Positions 20,500 through 30,315 of a stretch of 64,000 nt of DNA are shown in pieces. The position numbers and the translations under genes are program-made. Position 1 is the stretch's first letter. Each line of letters begins with the position of its first letter. Source of the DNA: Picochlorum sp. 'celeri' (Eukaryota; Chlorophyta; Trebouxiophyceae); assembly GCA_010909725.1 (NCBI GenBank), contig JAACMV010000002.1, forward strand, positions 1,054,001 to 1,118,000, written 5' to 3'. Below the pieces are notes generated by a model. That model was given only the letters and a program-made list of their open reading frames with translations. It was not told where the DNA came from and did not search any database.

Positions 20500-20791
20500 T
20501 GTGCTTGCAAGCAGCCAATTCGTGTGTACCAGGTAGCAATCGCTAGAGCCCTCAAGTACTCCGGAGTAACATGATAATCAAATTCTTATGTATATAATTG
20601 ATGTTAAATTCAATGTGCTCGCCTTTTGATGAACCAGGAAGGGAGATGCTTTTTGAATCGCATTCGCCGGTAAAAGAACATCGATCCTCTCGAGGCAGCA
20701 GCAGAGAGTCGAACAATTGCATCAATGCCATCTGGTGATACAATGCAATGCCACACCAAAAATTTCTGGCACATTTTAAGTATAGATTACT

Positions 20792-21912
20792 ATGGTTCAT
20801 CCAAAAGGGCTTGACATATTGTCCAGGTTTGTTGGGTTGGCACAGCACCGCACAAGTTTGTGCGGGCAGAAAGGTGTCTCCAACCTAGCGTATGGCTTTG
20901 GATGGTCTGCTGTCGCAAACCAATCGTGTGATAGATTGTTCACGTACGTTTTTGTATATGTAAGCCATCTTGGCGTGATATAAGGAGCCTGAGAGGATGA
21001 ATTCATGCCATCCATTGCAATGCTGGCAACAGAGCTTGACTGTCCTTGGGGTTTGTGCGCAGGTCGAAGGCCAATGACTCCAGTGATGCCGACAATAAGA
21101 GCAGTGAGGATATTGTGGATGAAAAAAATCAAAACAATCCTCCAAAAGAAAGTGGCAAGCATGGGGATGATGGTGATGATGAGGGTTTTGTGCCCAAAGT
21201 TGTGGTGTTTGGTGGCAGTGGTTTTGTTGGGAGCAAGATTTGTCAGCAGGCAATCGATATGGGTTTGGATGTCGTCAGTGTGAGTAGATCAGGGAGACCA
21301 GGGTTTTTGAGTGGTAGTGCATGGGCTGATCGTGTGGACTGGGTGCGCAGTGATGGTACAAAAAGCGATGGGGTGTGGAAAGAGGTGCTGCATGGATCAG
21401 CTGGGGTTGTGAGTACTATTGGGGCGTTTGGTTCGAATGAATTCATGTACAAAATGTGTGGAGAGGTTAATATGAATATTATGGAAGCTGCCAAGGATGC
21501 GGGCGTGCCCCGATTCTCGTTTATTTCTGTTCATGATTACAGTTTCCCTGGTGGTTGGCAAGCACAAAACTTTCTTTTAAGGGGATATTTTCAGGGTAAG
21601 AGGGATGCAGAGGCTCGATTAGCAAAGCTCTATCCAGATTCAGGTGTCGCGCTACGGCCGGGTATGATTTATGGAACACGTCATGCTGGGAATATGACAA
21701 TTCCTCTTGGATTGGTAGGTGTTCCTCTTGCAGCTGCATTGAAAGTTCTTCCTTCGAAAAGCTTGGCTGGTATGCCAATCATAGGAGCTGCTTTTGTGCC
21801 ACCTGTTAGTGTTGATGCGGTCTCAAAAGCCGCGGTTACTGCTGTTGTGGATCCACAAGTGCCAGCAGGAATCATGGATGTTTGGGACATGATCCAAAAA
21901 TACTCATCCTGA
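20792..21912 (+). CDS. Atypical short-chain dehydrogenase / NAD(P)-binding epimerase-like protein (two exons)
   Basis: A 333-residue protein in two exons, 20792-20943 and 21063-21912, around a 119-nt intron (GTACGT...GCGCAG) in phase 2. Exon 1 gives a basic N-terminus that could be an organelle targeting peptide. After an acidic linker the Rossmann motif KVVVFGGSGFVGSKI begins, typical of the atypical SDR a5 or NDUFA9-like group. The usual catalytic YxxxK is not obvious, so it may bind NAD(P)H without classic dehydrogenase activity. Nearest known relatives are plant plastid or mitochondrial proteins of the At1g32220 type. Without the splice no ATG starts the conserved frame. Confidence 0.75.
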
Positions 21913-22066
21913 TTGCATTACATGTATACCATTGTTCTATTTGATGTTTTTGCATTATTAAATCTATCAATCTGAAACAACGTGTAAAATATAAAAAGAC
22001 GTAGAAATTTTAGCAGGGCATTTGGTTTGTATTTGTATATGTACCAACTGTGTTTACGAAGAGCAC

Positions 22067-25012
22067 TCAAAGTTGAAGTGCAGCATCAATGTAGCCACCC
22101 AAGATGGAAGCCAGTGTGGCAGAAGACCTCTCTTGTGTCCAAGCGTCTACGTCATTTACAAGACGCATCAGAACCCTCGCACGTTTGCATGTTGAAGGAC
22201 ATGGAAACCCTTCTTGCAGGGCATCCAACACCTCAAGGATGCTGTCAGCCACCTCATACTGCTCATATGACCTTTCATTTGCTTCATTCATCATTGGAAG
22301 GTGAACCAGAGCAGCAGTCTGGACAAGAGCAAGTATAGCATTGCCATTATCTTTCGTGCTTAGACAGTGAGATGGATGGTATGAGTCATACTGCCATGTG
22401 TAATTTGAAATACTCCTCAAAGCACCCGAGGGGCATATCTCCTTGGTCCTCAATACTTTATGCAAAAGACTCCTGTATGCCATCAGGTCCTGTCGAAGCA
22501 TGGGTCGCTTCAGATACTCCCAGGTAGATGGAGCAACAAGCCATTCATTCAGCTCTGCAGTGCTGCTCACACATGGAATGATTTCAGCTGCCATAGTCTC
22601 CTGCACATCATCTTCAACGCATGCATCCTGTGCACTCAGCAGAGATGCTACATCTGCATCTCTATTTTCTACGTAAGAATGCTGATCAGTACTTGCAACT
22701 GACCTTGCTGATGCAACAGAGTTGACTCTGGAATGGGGAAAGCTCATGTTTGATGAGGAGTCAAAGATGGAGGATCGATACGAATACGGGTTCGATCCTC
22801 TCCCCAATTTGAATGACAGCCCTCGAACCATGCCGGAGACTGATGATGCCCTGCTCAATACAGATGCCTTGATGCGGGAAGAGAGATGGGCTCCATGTGC
22901 TTCCTTCTTCTTCTTCTTGTCCTCTGCACGATGCCTCAGTACATCAAACTGACCATCCAATGATGATATTAATGCCTGATATCCAGTAAGAAAATGTACC
23001 GAAAATTCTTCCTCACACGTATCGAGGAAATCATTGATGGCTCTCACAACTTGTGGCCGCATGACTGCCACATGCACCAGGGACCTTATCAAACTGGCCT
23101 CACGCTTGATATCAACATCACCACTGCCTTCCACGGTGAGAGATTTGTACAGAAGTCGTAATGCATACGAAAATTGATTTACCAATGCAGCATTGGCAAA
23201 TCCAGGCCACAAACAGACAGACTGCATGATAACTTCTGGGTCTCCTATGCCACTCTTCATACACGCGGCGAGCGCCTTTATCTTCAGTGATGCTATCTCA
23301 ATAGCCTCGTCATCATCCATAAGCAGCTGCATCCAACAATCACTCAACAGAATCGGTAAACCTTCGTGGCATTGCACTGCATGCTGACGGAGTATCCATC
23401 TCAGACACAGTTGCCGATGCTCTGCTGAGAATGTCTTGTCATTTGCTCTCACGAGAATTTTCTCCAACAAGCACGGACGCCGTCCCTCGAAAAACTCGGG
23501 AAGACAATCATGTGTATCCAGCACGAATTCTAAAATAGGAGTGTTTCCAGTTTGAATCAGACTGTGAACAATGGGCCACAAGTCCGATGGGCTCAAATCT
23601 GACACCCTCAGTATTATTTGCAAGCTTGGAGATATCCTTTGTACAGTCTCCCGATTCATTCGTTTCATGCAGTCCAAGCAAAATAAAAATAGTTCTTGAA
23701 TCTTCTTCCTACTGTATTCTGACATGATCAAATCCACCTCATAAAATGGAACAGTCCCTGCCCAGAAATGCTCAGGCAAGTGAAATTTGAGTTTCTCTGC
23801 AGGCTCTCGAAGTAGCACAATATCGCCCGTAAAAGCACTTCTCGGTGTACTAGACGTAGTAACCGTATCTGAAGAAACATTTGAATCATGCTTGCCCAAT
23901 GCCTTGCTTGAAGACACATTGACTGGACTATCAAACCCACTACATTTCACTGCACTGACACCAGCGTGCACAGCCATCCTTCTCTCCGCCATATCTGGAA
24001 ATACATCCGCATTCGAAATCACCTCATCTGCTTGTTCATCATCTGATGATGGCAACAATCCTTGCATATCACTGTCATCACGAAGCGATCCTTCCTGCTT
24101 CTGATACTCCATGCACAGATTGGCCAACACAGTCAGAGCCAGAGATGTCTTTGGAAATCCAACCAATGCAGTGTTTCTCTCAGATTCCATCGCATCAGCC
24201 ACCAACTCGGACGCTTGATGAGACAAGAGTGTTGGGAACTCACATTCCAACAAGCACAAACACTTGGACGCTGAAATGACAGAGGCCCCTGAATCATTCA
24301 CACCCTCATAATGGCGCTTTGTTTTCAAATACGCTGGAATTAATGTCACCTCCTCATTCATCATTTTATACAACCGATCGATATGGAATCTGACCAATCG
24401 AGGATCTCTCTGAGGCATATTCAACGCAACAATCATCTTGCTCAAACACAAGAGAGCACTCGAGCTCAACTGGATAAACTCCCGAGCATCATCACACATA
24501 TACTGCGCCGTGTAATCTCTCACAGTCTCATAAATCATTCGAACTCTATTATTCTCAACACCTGCACACAAATCCCTCCAGTGTCTATCCAGCATGTTCA
24601 GCACCCTTCTCCTTGTCGCAGCACTGCTCTTGGACAAGGCTCCGTTCCTCAGCGAATTGCCCAGTTGCTCAAGAAAGCAATCCCGTCTCACCACATGCCC
24701 GAGAAAGTCACCAATCACAGGTGGCGCACTCGCTCTATTCGAACTGTTCACAACTGACGCAGGAGACTGTCCCATAATATTCTGCTCCGAACTGTTCAAT
24801 ATCACAAGCCATTCAGAGATCCCATGAATAGCAATAGGCTTGATTTTAGGTGATTTTTTCTTCGAGGTATCGCTCTCTACCGACTGCGTCTCGCCTTGCT
24901 CGCCAACAGCATGCACATTGTTGTTGCATGCCTCTGGGGCGTCAAAAACAGCATATGTATTCTCATCAACTTCCACCTTCCTCCGAACACCTTCGTACGC
25001 ACCGATACTCAT
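22067..25012 (-). CDS. Large alpha-helical repeat protein, possibly AP-5 complex beta subunit
   Basis: A long, intact frame of 981 codons from the first ATG (25012), open 50 codons further to 25162 without an ATG, so an upstream exon may exist. The protein is mostly helical (HEAT-like), with a low-complexity Ser-rich region around residues 750-810 and no enzyme motif. A segment reading CLCLLECEFPTLLSHQ followed by a helical stretch resembles the conserved region of plant AP-5 subunit beta, part of a late-endosomal adaptor. That match is weak and from memory of the family pattern. The gene is divergent from the 3'-phosphatase gene. Confidence 0.45.
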   Translation of the reverse strand: MSIGAYEGVRRKVEVDENTYAVFDAPEACNNNVHAVGEQGETQSVESDTSKKKSPKIKPIAIHGISEWLVILNSSEQNIMGQSPASVVNSSNRASAPPVIGDFLGHVVRRDCFLEQLGNSLRNGALSKSSAATRRRVLNMLDRHWRDLCAGVENNRVRMIYETVRDYTAQYMCDDAREFIQLSSSALLCLSKMIVALNMPQRDPRLVRFHIDRLYKMMNEEVTLIPAYLKTKRHYEGVNDSGASVISASKCLCLLECEFPTLLSHQASELVADAMESERNTALVGFPKTSLALTVLANLCMEYQKQEGSLRDDSDMQGLLPSSDDEQADEVISNADVFPDMAERRMAVHAGVSAVKCSGFDSPVNVSSSKALGKHDSNVSSDTVTTSSTPRSAFTGDIVLLREPAEKLKFHLPEHFWAGTVPFYEVDLIMSEYSRKKIQELFLFCLDCMKRMNRETVQRISPSLQIILRVSDLSPSDLWPIVHSLIQTGNTPILEFVLDTHDCLPEFFEGRRPCLLEKILVRANDKTFSAEHRQLCLRWILRQHAVQCHEGLPILLSDCWMQLLMDDDEAIEIASLKIKALAACMKSGIGDPEVIMQSVCLWPGFANAALVNQFSYALRLLYKSLTVEGSGDVDIKREASLIRSLVHVAVMRPQVVRAINDFLDTCEEEFSVHFLTGYQALISSLDGQFDVLRHRAEDKKKKKEAHGAHLSSRIKASVLSRASSVSGMVRGLSFKLGRGSNPYSYRSSIFDSSSNMSFPHSRVNSVASARSVASTDQHSYVENRDADVASLLSAQDACVEDDVQETMAAEIIPCVSSTAELNEWLVAPSTWEYLKRPMLRQDLMAYRSLLHKVLRTKEICPSGALRSISNYTWQYDSYHPSHCLSTKDNGNAILALVQTAALVHLPMMNEANERSYEQYEVADSILEVLDALQEGFPCPSTCKRARVLMRLVNDVDAWTQERSSATLASILGGYIDAALQL

Positions 25013-25709
25013 ACTTGGTGTCGCTGGCAGATACTTGGGGGCTGTTGCTGAGAAGAAGTAGTAAAAACCTCGTTTTCCCTCGTACTCTGCCCTAGACACT
25101 GACTCGTTAAATCTGCCTGGCTCGTGTGTGAAATACTCCAATTGATACGAATAAGCACTCAATGACCTTCACTCTGAGCTCGCACTGCTCCAAAACTTTG
25201 TACAAAAAGACAAACCTACAACGAATAGCAGGACAGAAATTCAAACGTGTCCGCCACACGCACACAGCCCTATGGACTCCAATTCGTCAGCAACTAGGAC
25301 GTTGAAACGTATTTGAGACCTTTTAATCACCCTTATCAGGAGGGTTTGCGTTCCTATGGGGGGGATGCGTGCTCCAAAAGGACCGCGTGGCCGTCGATTG
25401 TATAGTCCGATCAAAAATATACTGCATCGGACGATTGCAATTGTTATTCTCGGAGCACCTCTGATGCAAGTCATCACATCGACCCTGGCCGATATCGCGA
25501 TATTCGCATTTCAAACAACATTTAAAAGCACAATTATCACCTCGATCACGCAAGTATTACGAATCAGTGCTAGAAGAGTGTCTGTGCTCGCACGGCCACA
25601 TTCCAGCAGTTTGAATTCGATTCGCAACAAACTCATCTATTATTCACTGATAGGTTTTCGCCATCCTCTCAACACAGAATTATACACGTTATCGATAAAA
25701 AGGAATACG
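25013..25709. other. Divergent promoter or 5' extensions
   Basis: About 700 nt between the two chosen starts. Both flanking frames stay open into it: minus strand to 25162 and plus strand from an ATG at 25356 through to 25710. The latter would add 118 Arg/Ser/Ile-rich residues to the phosphatase, possibly a targeting sequence. Nothing else seen. Confidence 0.45.
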
Positions 25710-26711
25710 ATGCCTAAAGCACAGGGGAAGAGGGAGAGGGACGATGAGAAAGTCGAGGGTGCGAAGAAGCAAAAGGCCAAGACTCAAAAGGCTCCAAGCG
25801 AGCCTAGTTTGCAGGATGATGGATGGATGATTATGCCAAAGGATTTTATATATAGGAAATCAGACTCTTGGGTTGGTAGGAAGAAGATTGCTGCGTTCGA
25901 TCTGGATGGGACCCTTATTTTCAAGAGGCCTGGTTCCAAAGGATATCTTCCCGAGGATGAGAATGATTTCTCATTCTTTTCCGAAAAGGTTCCCAAGAAG
26001 TTAAAAGAATTTCATGATGATGGGTATGGTATCGTTATTTTTAGTAATCAAGGAATGATTCGAGGGGCCATGTTGGGAGATGCGTGCCAGAAGATTCGTG
26101 GAATGATTTGTCAAATGCTCAAGACGCTGAACAGCGAGGCAGGAGACGATATTCCCATTCAGGTGGTCATTGCCACAGGTAGCGCAAAAGATACATCTGG
26201 TTATAGAAAGCCTGGAACGAAAATGTGGGAGTATTTTGTGGAGAATATGAATGATGGGGTGCAACCAGATGTGGCAGAGTCCTTCTTTGTTGGGGATGCT
26301 GCAGGGAGAGACTGGGATATTGGGGATGCTGCAGAGTCTGATAAAAAGTTTGCAGAGGACATAGGTCTCAAATTTATGCTGCCAGAAGATTTGTTTGGCG
26401 TGAAAGAAAACAAAGCCATGGGGTATGCATTCCTGGAGCTCTCCAAGGTCATTGCTGACTCTGGCATTGACAATGCAGTTTTCAAAGCACGCTCAACAAA
26501 GCTGACTGGTGAGACGGTGCTGCGATTTCCCGAGATCATTACCACATCAAAGCAGCTCAATGGTATAAAAGGTGTGGGGGCGAAGAGCAAGCTAAAAGTC
26601 GACGAGTATCTCAAAGAGGGACGACTGTCAGAGATGGATGAACTCAAAGGTGGGGTCAAGCATGATGTGGCGATTGGCAAAGAGGCAGAAGTTGCCATGA
26701 AGTTCTTATGA
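25710..26711 (+). CDS. Polynucleotide 3'-phosphatase with C-terminal Pol-beta-like HhH region
   Basis: HAD-superfamily enzyme that removes 3'-phosphate from DNA breaks so that polymerase and ligase can act. It has 333 residues from ATG 25710. Phosphatase motifs are in order: FDLDGTL with the nucleophile Asp near residue 60, IVIFSNQG, a RKPGTKMW lysine motif, and FVGDAAGRDWD. There is no kinase P-loop, so it is a phosphatase alone, as in yeast Tpp1 and plant ZDP. The last 80 or so residues (about 255-330) resemble the 8-kDa helix-hairpin-helix domain of DNA polymerase beta (KQLNGIKGVGAKSK...DEYLKEGRL). An in-frame ATG at 25356 would extend the N-terminus. Confidence 0.88.
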   Translation: MPKAQGKRERDDEKVEGAKKQKAKTQKAPSEPSLQDDGWMIMPKDFIYRKSDSWVGRKKIAAFDLDGTLIFKRPGSKGYLPEDENDFSFFSEKVPKKLKEFHDDGYGIVIFSNQGMIRGAMLGDACQKIRGMICQMLKTLNSEAGDDIPIQVVIATGSAKDTSGYRKPGTKMWEYFVENMNDGVQPDVAESFFVGDAAGRDWDIGDAAESDKKFAEDIGLKFMLPEDLFGVKENKAMGYAFLELSKVIADSGIDNAVFKARSTKLTGETVLRFPEIITTSKQLNGIKGVGAKSKLKVDEYLKEGRLSEMDELKGGVKHDVAIGKEAEVAMKFL

Positions 26712-26745
26712 TACTATATATTATATCATTCTTAAAATCGATCAA

Positions 26746-27837
26746 TCAATTCAGATAATTCACTGCATCAACCATCCAAACATTATTCGGCTTTTGTAAG
26801 GCACACACCCAAACATGGGCATTCTTTGTCCCATCTGCAGCAACAATGCCAACCACCAGGATGCTTTTGCGCGCACTCACTTGCACGCTCTTTAATATTT
26901 TCGACTCCCGATGGCGTAGAAGAGACTGATATGCTGACGTTCGAAGCATGGCTTCAAACTGCGTAATGTCATTGTCAAATATCTTTTTATTCCGCGGAGA
27001 GGCAAACATAAAAACCTCCTCTATATTCTCTTCTTTCAGAGCATTCAATTGAGCTTCAACAACACACTCTGGACCTATCGTATTATCCAAGGTCGACTCA
27101 TATGCATGCACGGGTTCACCTGACATGCCGTGCAAGAACCAATTCGTCTCAACCTGAATGCCTCTATATTGTGACTTGAGTGTCTCCTCAAGCCTGAAAT
27201 CAAGTGAAATAATCATCTCTTCGCCATGCTGAGATACCACAAAATATCTCTGCATGAACCTACCCTCACTAATCTGCAGCGTACTTATCAAATCACAGCG
27301 CATGGGAGGCGCGAACAGCAGGCCACGCCATGAATACGAGTTGATCTGAAACTCCCCAGATGGGGCATTTGCAAGGCATGTTTGGAATACATTGATATCC
27401 TCCTCGTCCTCGTCTGTGCTGTCTGTAGTTATATTCGTACCACCATATCGACATATATATGCATCAATCAAAGCATCAGGAAGGTACTGTATCAGAGCAT
27501 CCTGGTCAGCGGATTGCTGTTCTGTCAACAACCTCATGATTTCTTGCCCAACAGCCCCAGGGCTGGGTCCAGCTTCTCCTTCCTCATGCCTCGGCATACC
27601 AGGGTCTTCATGCTCTCCCTTGCACCTTACAATACTTCTAGTACGATCAGAGTACTGATATCCAGAATCTGGAGGTGGACATCGCCACCTGGAGGACGCA
27701 CAGGTTGATTTCCAACTCGTCTTCGAGCGCGTCACCCATTGTCCACCTCCTACTTCCGTGGACACCCCACCCCATCGACCATGAATACTCCTCATATGGG
27801 TACAGAATTGTACTGTCAAAAATGACACAGAGAGCAT
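26746..27837 (-). CDS. DUF4864-domain protein, probably plastid-targeted
   Basis: A 363-residue protein. The first 75 or so residues are rich in Ser, Arg, Trp and Gly with few acids, as in plastid transit peptides, and end near RSIVRCKG. The middle region is not recognised. The C-terminal 110 residues (AQLNALKEENIEEVFMFASPRNK ... VWMVDAV, with intervening residues) follow the pattern of DUF4864, a domain of unknown function found in plants, algae and bacteria with an NTF2-like fold. No catalytic residues can be named. ATG at 27837 is first in frame. It shares a 174-nt divergent promoter with riboflavin synthase. Confidence 0.6.
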   Translation of the reverse strand: MLSVSFLTVQFCTHMRSIHGRWGGVSTEVGGGQWVTRSKTSWKSTCASSRWRCPPPDSGYQYSDRTRSIVRCKGEHEDPGMPRHEEGEAGPSPGAVGQEIMRLLTEQQSADQDALIQYLPDALIDAYICRYGGTNITTDSTDEDEEDINVFQTCLANAPSGEFQINSYSWRGLLFAPPMRCDLISTLQISEGRFMQRYFVVSQHGEEMIISLDFRLEETLKSQYRGIQVETNWFLHGMSGEPVHAYESTLDNTIGPECVVEAQLNALKEENIEEVFMFASPRNKKIFDNDITQFEAMLRTSAYQSLLRHRESKILKSVQVSARKSILVVGIVAADGTKNAHVWVCALQKPNNVWMVDAVNYLN

Positions 27838-28011
27838 CAGTACCCATGAAACTTGTACCCAAAGGTTGAACGGGATCTCTAAACTTTAGAGATCCATCCA
27901 TCCATCCATCAGCAGTAAAGAATTCGAATCAGAATGTAGTTGTGCTCCATCAGATCCACTGGCTCTATGGTATATAAATAGATATAATTCATTTTGAAGA
28001 ATTAATGCGAC
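27838..28011. promoter_or_regulatory. Bidirectional promoter with inverted repeat and TATA-like box
   Basis: Only 174 nt separate the DUF4864 gene (minus) and riboflavin synthase (plus). It contains an inverted repeat with 11-bp arms and a one-base centre (27873-27895), a short ATCC repeat (27892-27910) and TATATAAATA at 27971-27980, about 32 nt before the riboflavin synthase ATG. Confidence 0.5.
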
Positions 28012-28970
28012 ATGCGTTTCAATAGTCAACTGCTGAACCCAGAGAGACACGTGACATTGAAGCGTCACATGCGTCTTAGGTCGCGTCAAGGCCGATCCAT
28101 GACTCCAATCTTGAATCTATTCACAGGTATCGTGCGATTGATTGAATTTAATGACCCCCTACCTATGTATGTGGGAGTCATGAGCACGAGTTGCATCTTT
28201 TTTGAACCAACGTTTGGTATGATTTTCAATTCAGGAATTGTTCAAGGGAAAGCACGAGTCAGAAGCATTGATACGAAAAACGCATCATCAGCAGACGCTC
28301 TATCTCTACGCACATTTGAAATTCAGTTTCCTAAGGAATCAACGGATATAGAGACGGTAAAGGTTGGGGCAAGTATCGCTCTGAATGGGACATGTTTGAC
28401 TGTGACGAGTACCTCTGTGGATGATAGCGTCGCGACCTTCGATGTGATCGAAGAGACACTTAAAAGAACAAATTTGGGTAGTCTTGAGGAGAATTCGAGC
28501 GTGAATTTTGAGAGATCAGCCAGGGTGGGAGATGAGATTGGGGGGCACACAGTGTCTGGGCATGTCCAAACTACAGCCATGGTGACCAAGGTGACCACGG
28601 CGGATGATGGCACAGTCAAGATGGACTTTGAGCTACGAGATCCATCATGGATGAAGTATATTCTCTCAAAGGGATTTGTGGCGGTGGATGGATGCAGTCT
28701 GACAGTAGGGGAGGTAGATGAGAAGGGATTTTGTGTCTATCTCATCCCAGAGACACTGCGGTATGTTTTTCAGCTTTGTCATTTCTTCCGTGATACTTTT
28801 ATATAGTATGATATATATATGATATATTTGCATGCAGAGTGACGGTCTTGGGTGATAGAGACGTAGGTGACCACGTGAATATAGAAGTAGAGGCTCAAAC
28901 ACAGGCCATTGTTGACACAGTAGAGCGAGTGGTGGCTCGGTACATGGTAGGAGATGCCGCGTCACAGTAG
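28012..28970 (+). CDS. Riboflavin synthase, alpha chain (three exons)
   Basis: Catalyses dismutation of two 6,7-dimethyl-8-ribityllumazine into riboflavin, in the plastid in plants. Exons 28012-28126, 28235-28760 and 28838-28970; introns of 108 and 77 nt. Splicing rebuilds the diagnostic N-terminal FTGIVQG, with FTG split over the first intron, and later GASIALNGTCLTVT, the first barrel, and GGHTVSGHVQ and GFVAVDGCSLTV of the second barrel, then ETLR-VTVLGDRDVGDHVNIEVE. The product is 257 residues with two homologous barrel halves. The short basic N-terminus of about 35 residues may be a transit peptide. Intron 1 is stop-free and a multiple of three. Confidence 0.92.
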
Positions 28971-29216
28971 CAATCATGCGATACATATAGTTGTATATCC
29001 TTATACTAATGTGCCCTAGTACTATTTGCAGTAGGACACCACTATTGCTGATGTGTAATGTTTACATAAGTTTCATAATACGAGGCGCTGAAAGATTTCT
29101 TTTTTAGTGTGCAAGAAAGCCCACAGAGTTCTCATTCTGACCCACGAACAAATCAACTAGGATACGTCACGTACACACATGCGTTGCTCTGTACATAGTA
29201 TCAGTGCATCCTACCC

Positions 29217-29651
29217 TTACAGCAAGAAAGCCACGATGCAGGCAAGAAGAGCAGAGACGGCAGACACAGCTCTGACACCAGATGCCTGAATCACCTCTGA
29301 CACGCCAGTCGCGGAACCAGTTGAAGGAGTAGCTGAGGTCGTAGATGGCCCAGTTTCTCCAACTTTCCAGGAAACGCAAGGCTCGCCATTGCAGGTACAC
29401 TCGGAGTTATCAATGACGAGAGATCCACTGCACTTCCCATAGCACGTGTCCCCGGATATAGAGTTGGCATCTGGTCCACACTTGTTCGTCATCTCTTCCT
29501 GAGCTTTTGCCACTTCTTCATTGACCTGAGCTGATATCTCGCTTCCCAGGTCACTCAAATCTGTCTGCTGAAGCGCTCTTTCGGCAGCGACAGACAGGGA
29601 AAGGGTGGCGACAAGTGCGCAGATAACGAGCTTTCTGTTCAGAAGAGTCAT
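29217..29651 (-). CDS. Small cysteine-rich, probably GPI-anchored surface protein
   Basis: A 144-residue protein with an N-terminal signal peptide (MTLLNRKLVICALVATLSLS, cleavage near AAA or AAE at about 22-25), a charged helical segment, a cysteine-rich core with six cysteines (about 58-92), a Ser/Thr/Gly-rich stalk (about 97-115) and a hydrophobic C-terminus ending VSALLACIVAFLL with no residues after it. This is the classic pattern for GPI attachment at the outer face of the plasma membrane. No family is recognised. The cysteine pattern does not match the 53-residue modules at 8414-12164. Confidence 0.75.
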   Translation of the reverse strand: MTLLNRKLVICALVATLSLSVAAERALQQTDLSDLGSEISAQVNEEVAKAQEEMTNKCGPDANSISGDTCYGKCSGSLVIDNSECTCNGEPCVSWKVGETGPSTTSATPSTGSATGVSEVIQASGVRAVSAVSALLACIVAFLL

Positions 29652-30315
29652 TCTTTCAGATGAGTATTTGCTTTAATAGTATTATATTTAGCGTTTATGG
29701 AATGGATCCCGTGTGTTTGCGATTCCGGATATGGCCTGCCAGGCCTCTGCAGTCCGACATGTTAACATGAGATCATGGATTATGGAAAATCAGATTCTGA
29801 CCCCCCATGAGGGTATCGGGGCTCATCCTGAACTCCATGGCCAAAATCTATCGCCCTGGCCCCCATACAAATCAATCCGTACAATATGTGTCTTAGAAAA
29901 TAGAAAGATCTCGTCTGTGGAACACCTTGCACTACAGTACCAAGAGCTTCCAGAGACTCAACAACCATGGTTGGCAACATGTCCATCACCAAGGGTCTCG
30001 AAAGCATGAAACGAATAGATAAAGTACGTCACAGTGGACAATGCAATCCATCATGTACCAATTGCTGCTGAACAAGCATGCACTGCCACATCAACATTGA
30101 ATGAGATTCCCTAGATTCCGGAATCTTTTGACAGCAGCATTGTGCGCTCCACTGACCACCAAGGCATCATGATGCTTCTCCCAGCCGGCTTTATCTACTC
30201 ATCTAGATACAATATATACTAGTAATATATACAAATTATAGATCGAGGTATCTCCTGTACAGATAGAATTGAAAATAGGCCAATAAGAAACCATTGTTTG
30301 AACACGCGAAACAAC
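29652..30315. other. Intergenic, divergent promoter region
   Basis: About 660 nt between the GPI-type gene (minus) and TMEM18 (plus). An AT-rich patch lies at 30205-30240. Open frames near 29713-30009 on both strands look non-coding. No RNA gene seen. Confidence 0.45.

Noticed and set aside
28161..28234. Riboflavin synthase read straight through without the first intron
   Set aside because: The insert of about 36 residues splits the universally conserved FTGIVQ; removing it restores the motif with proper GT...AG borders.
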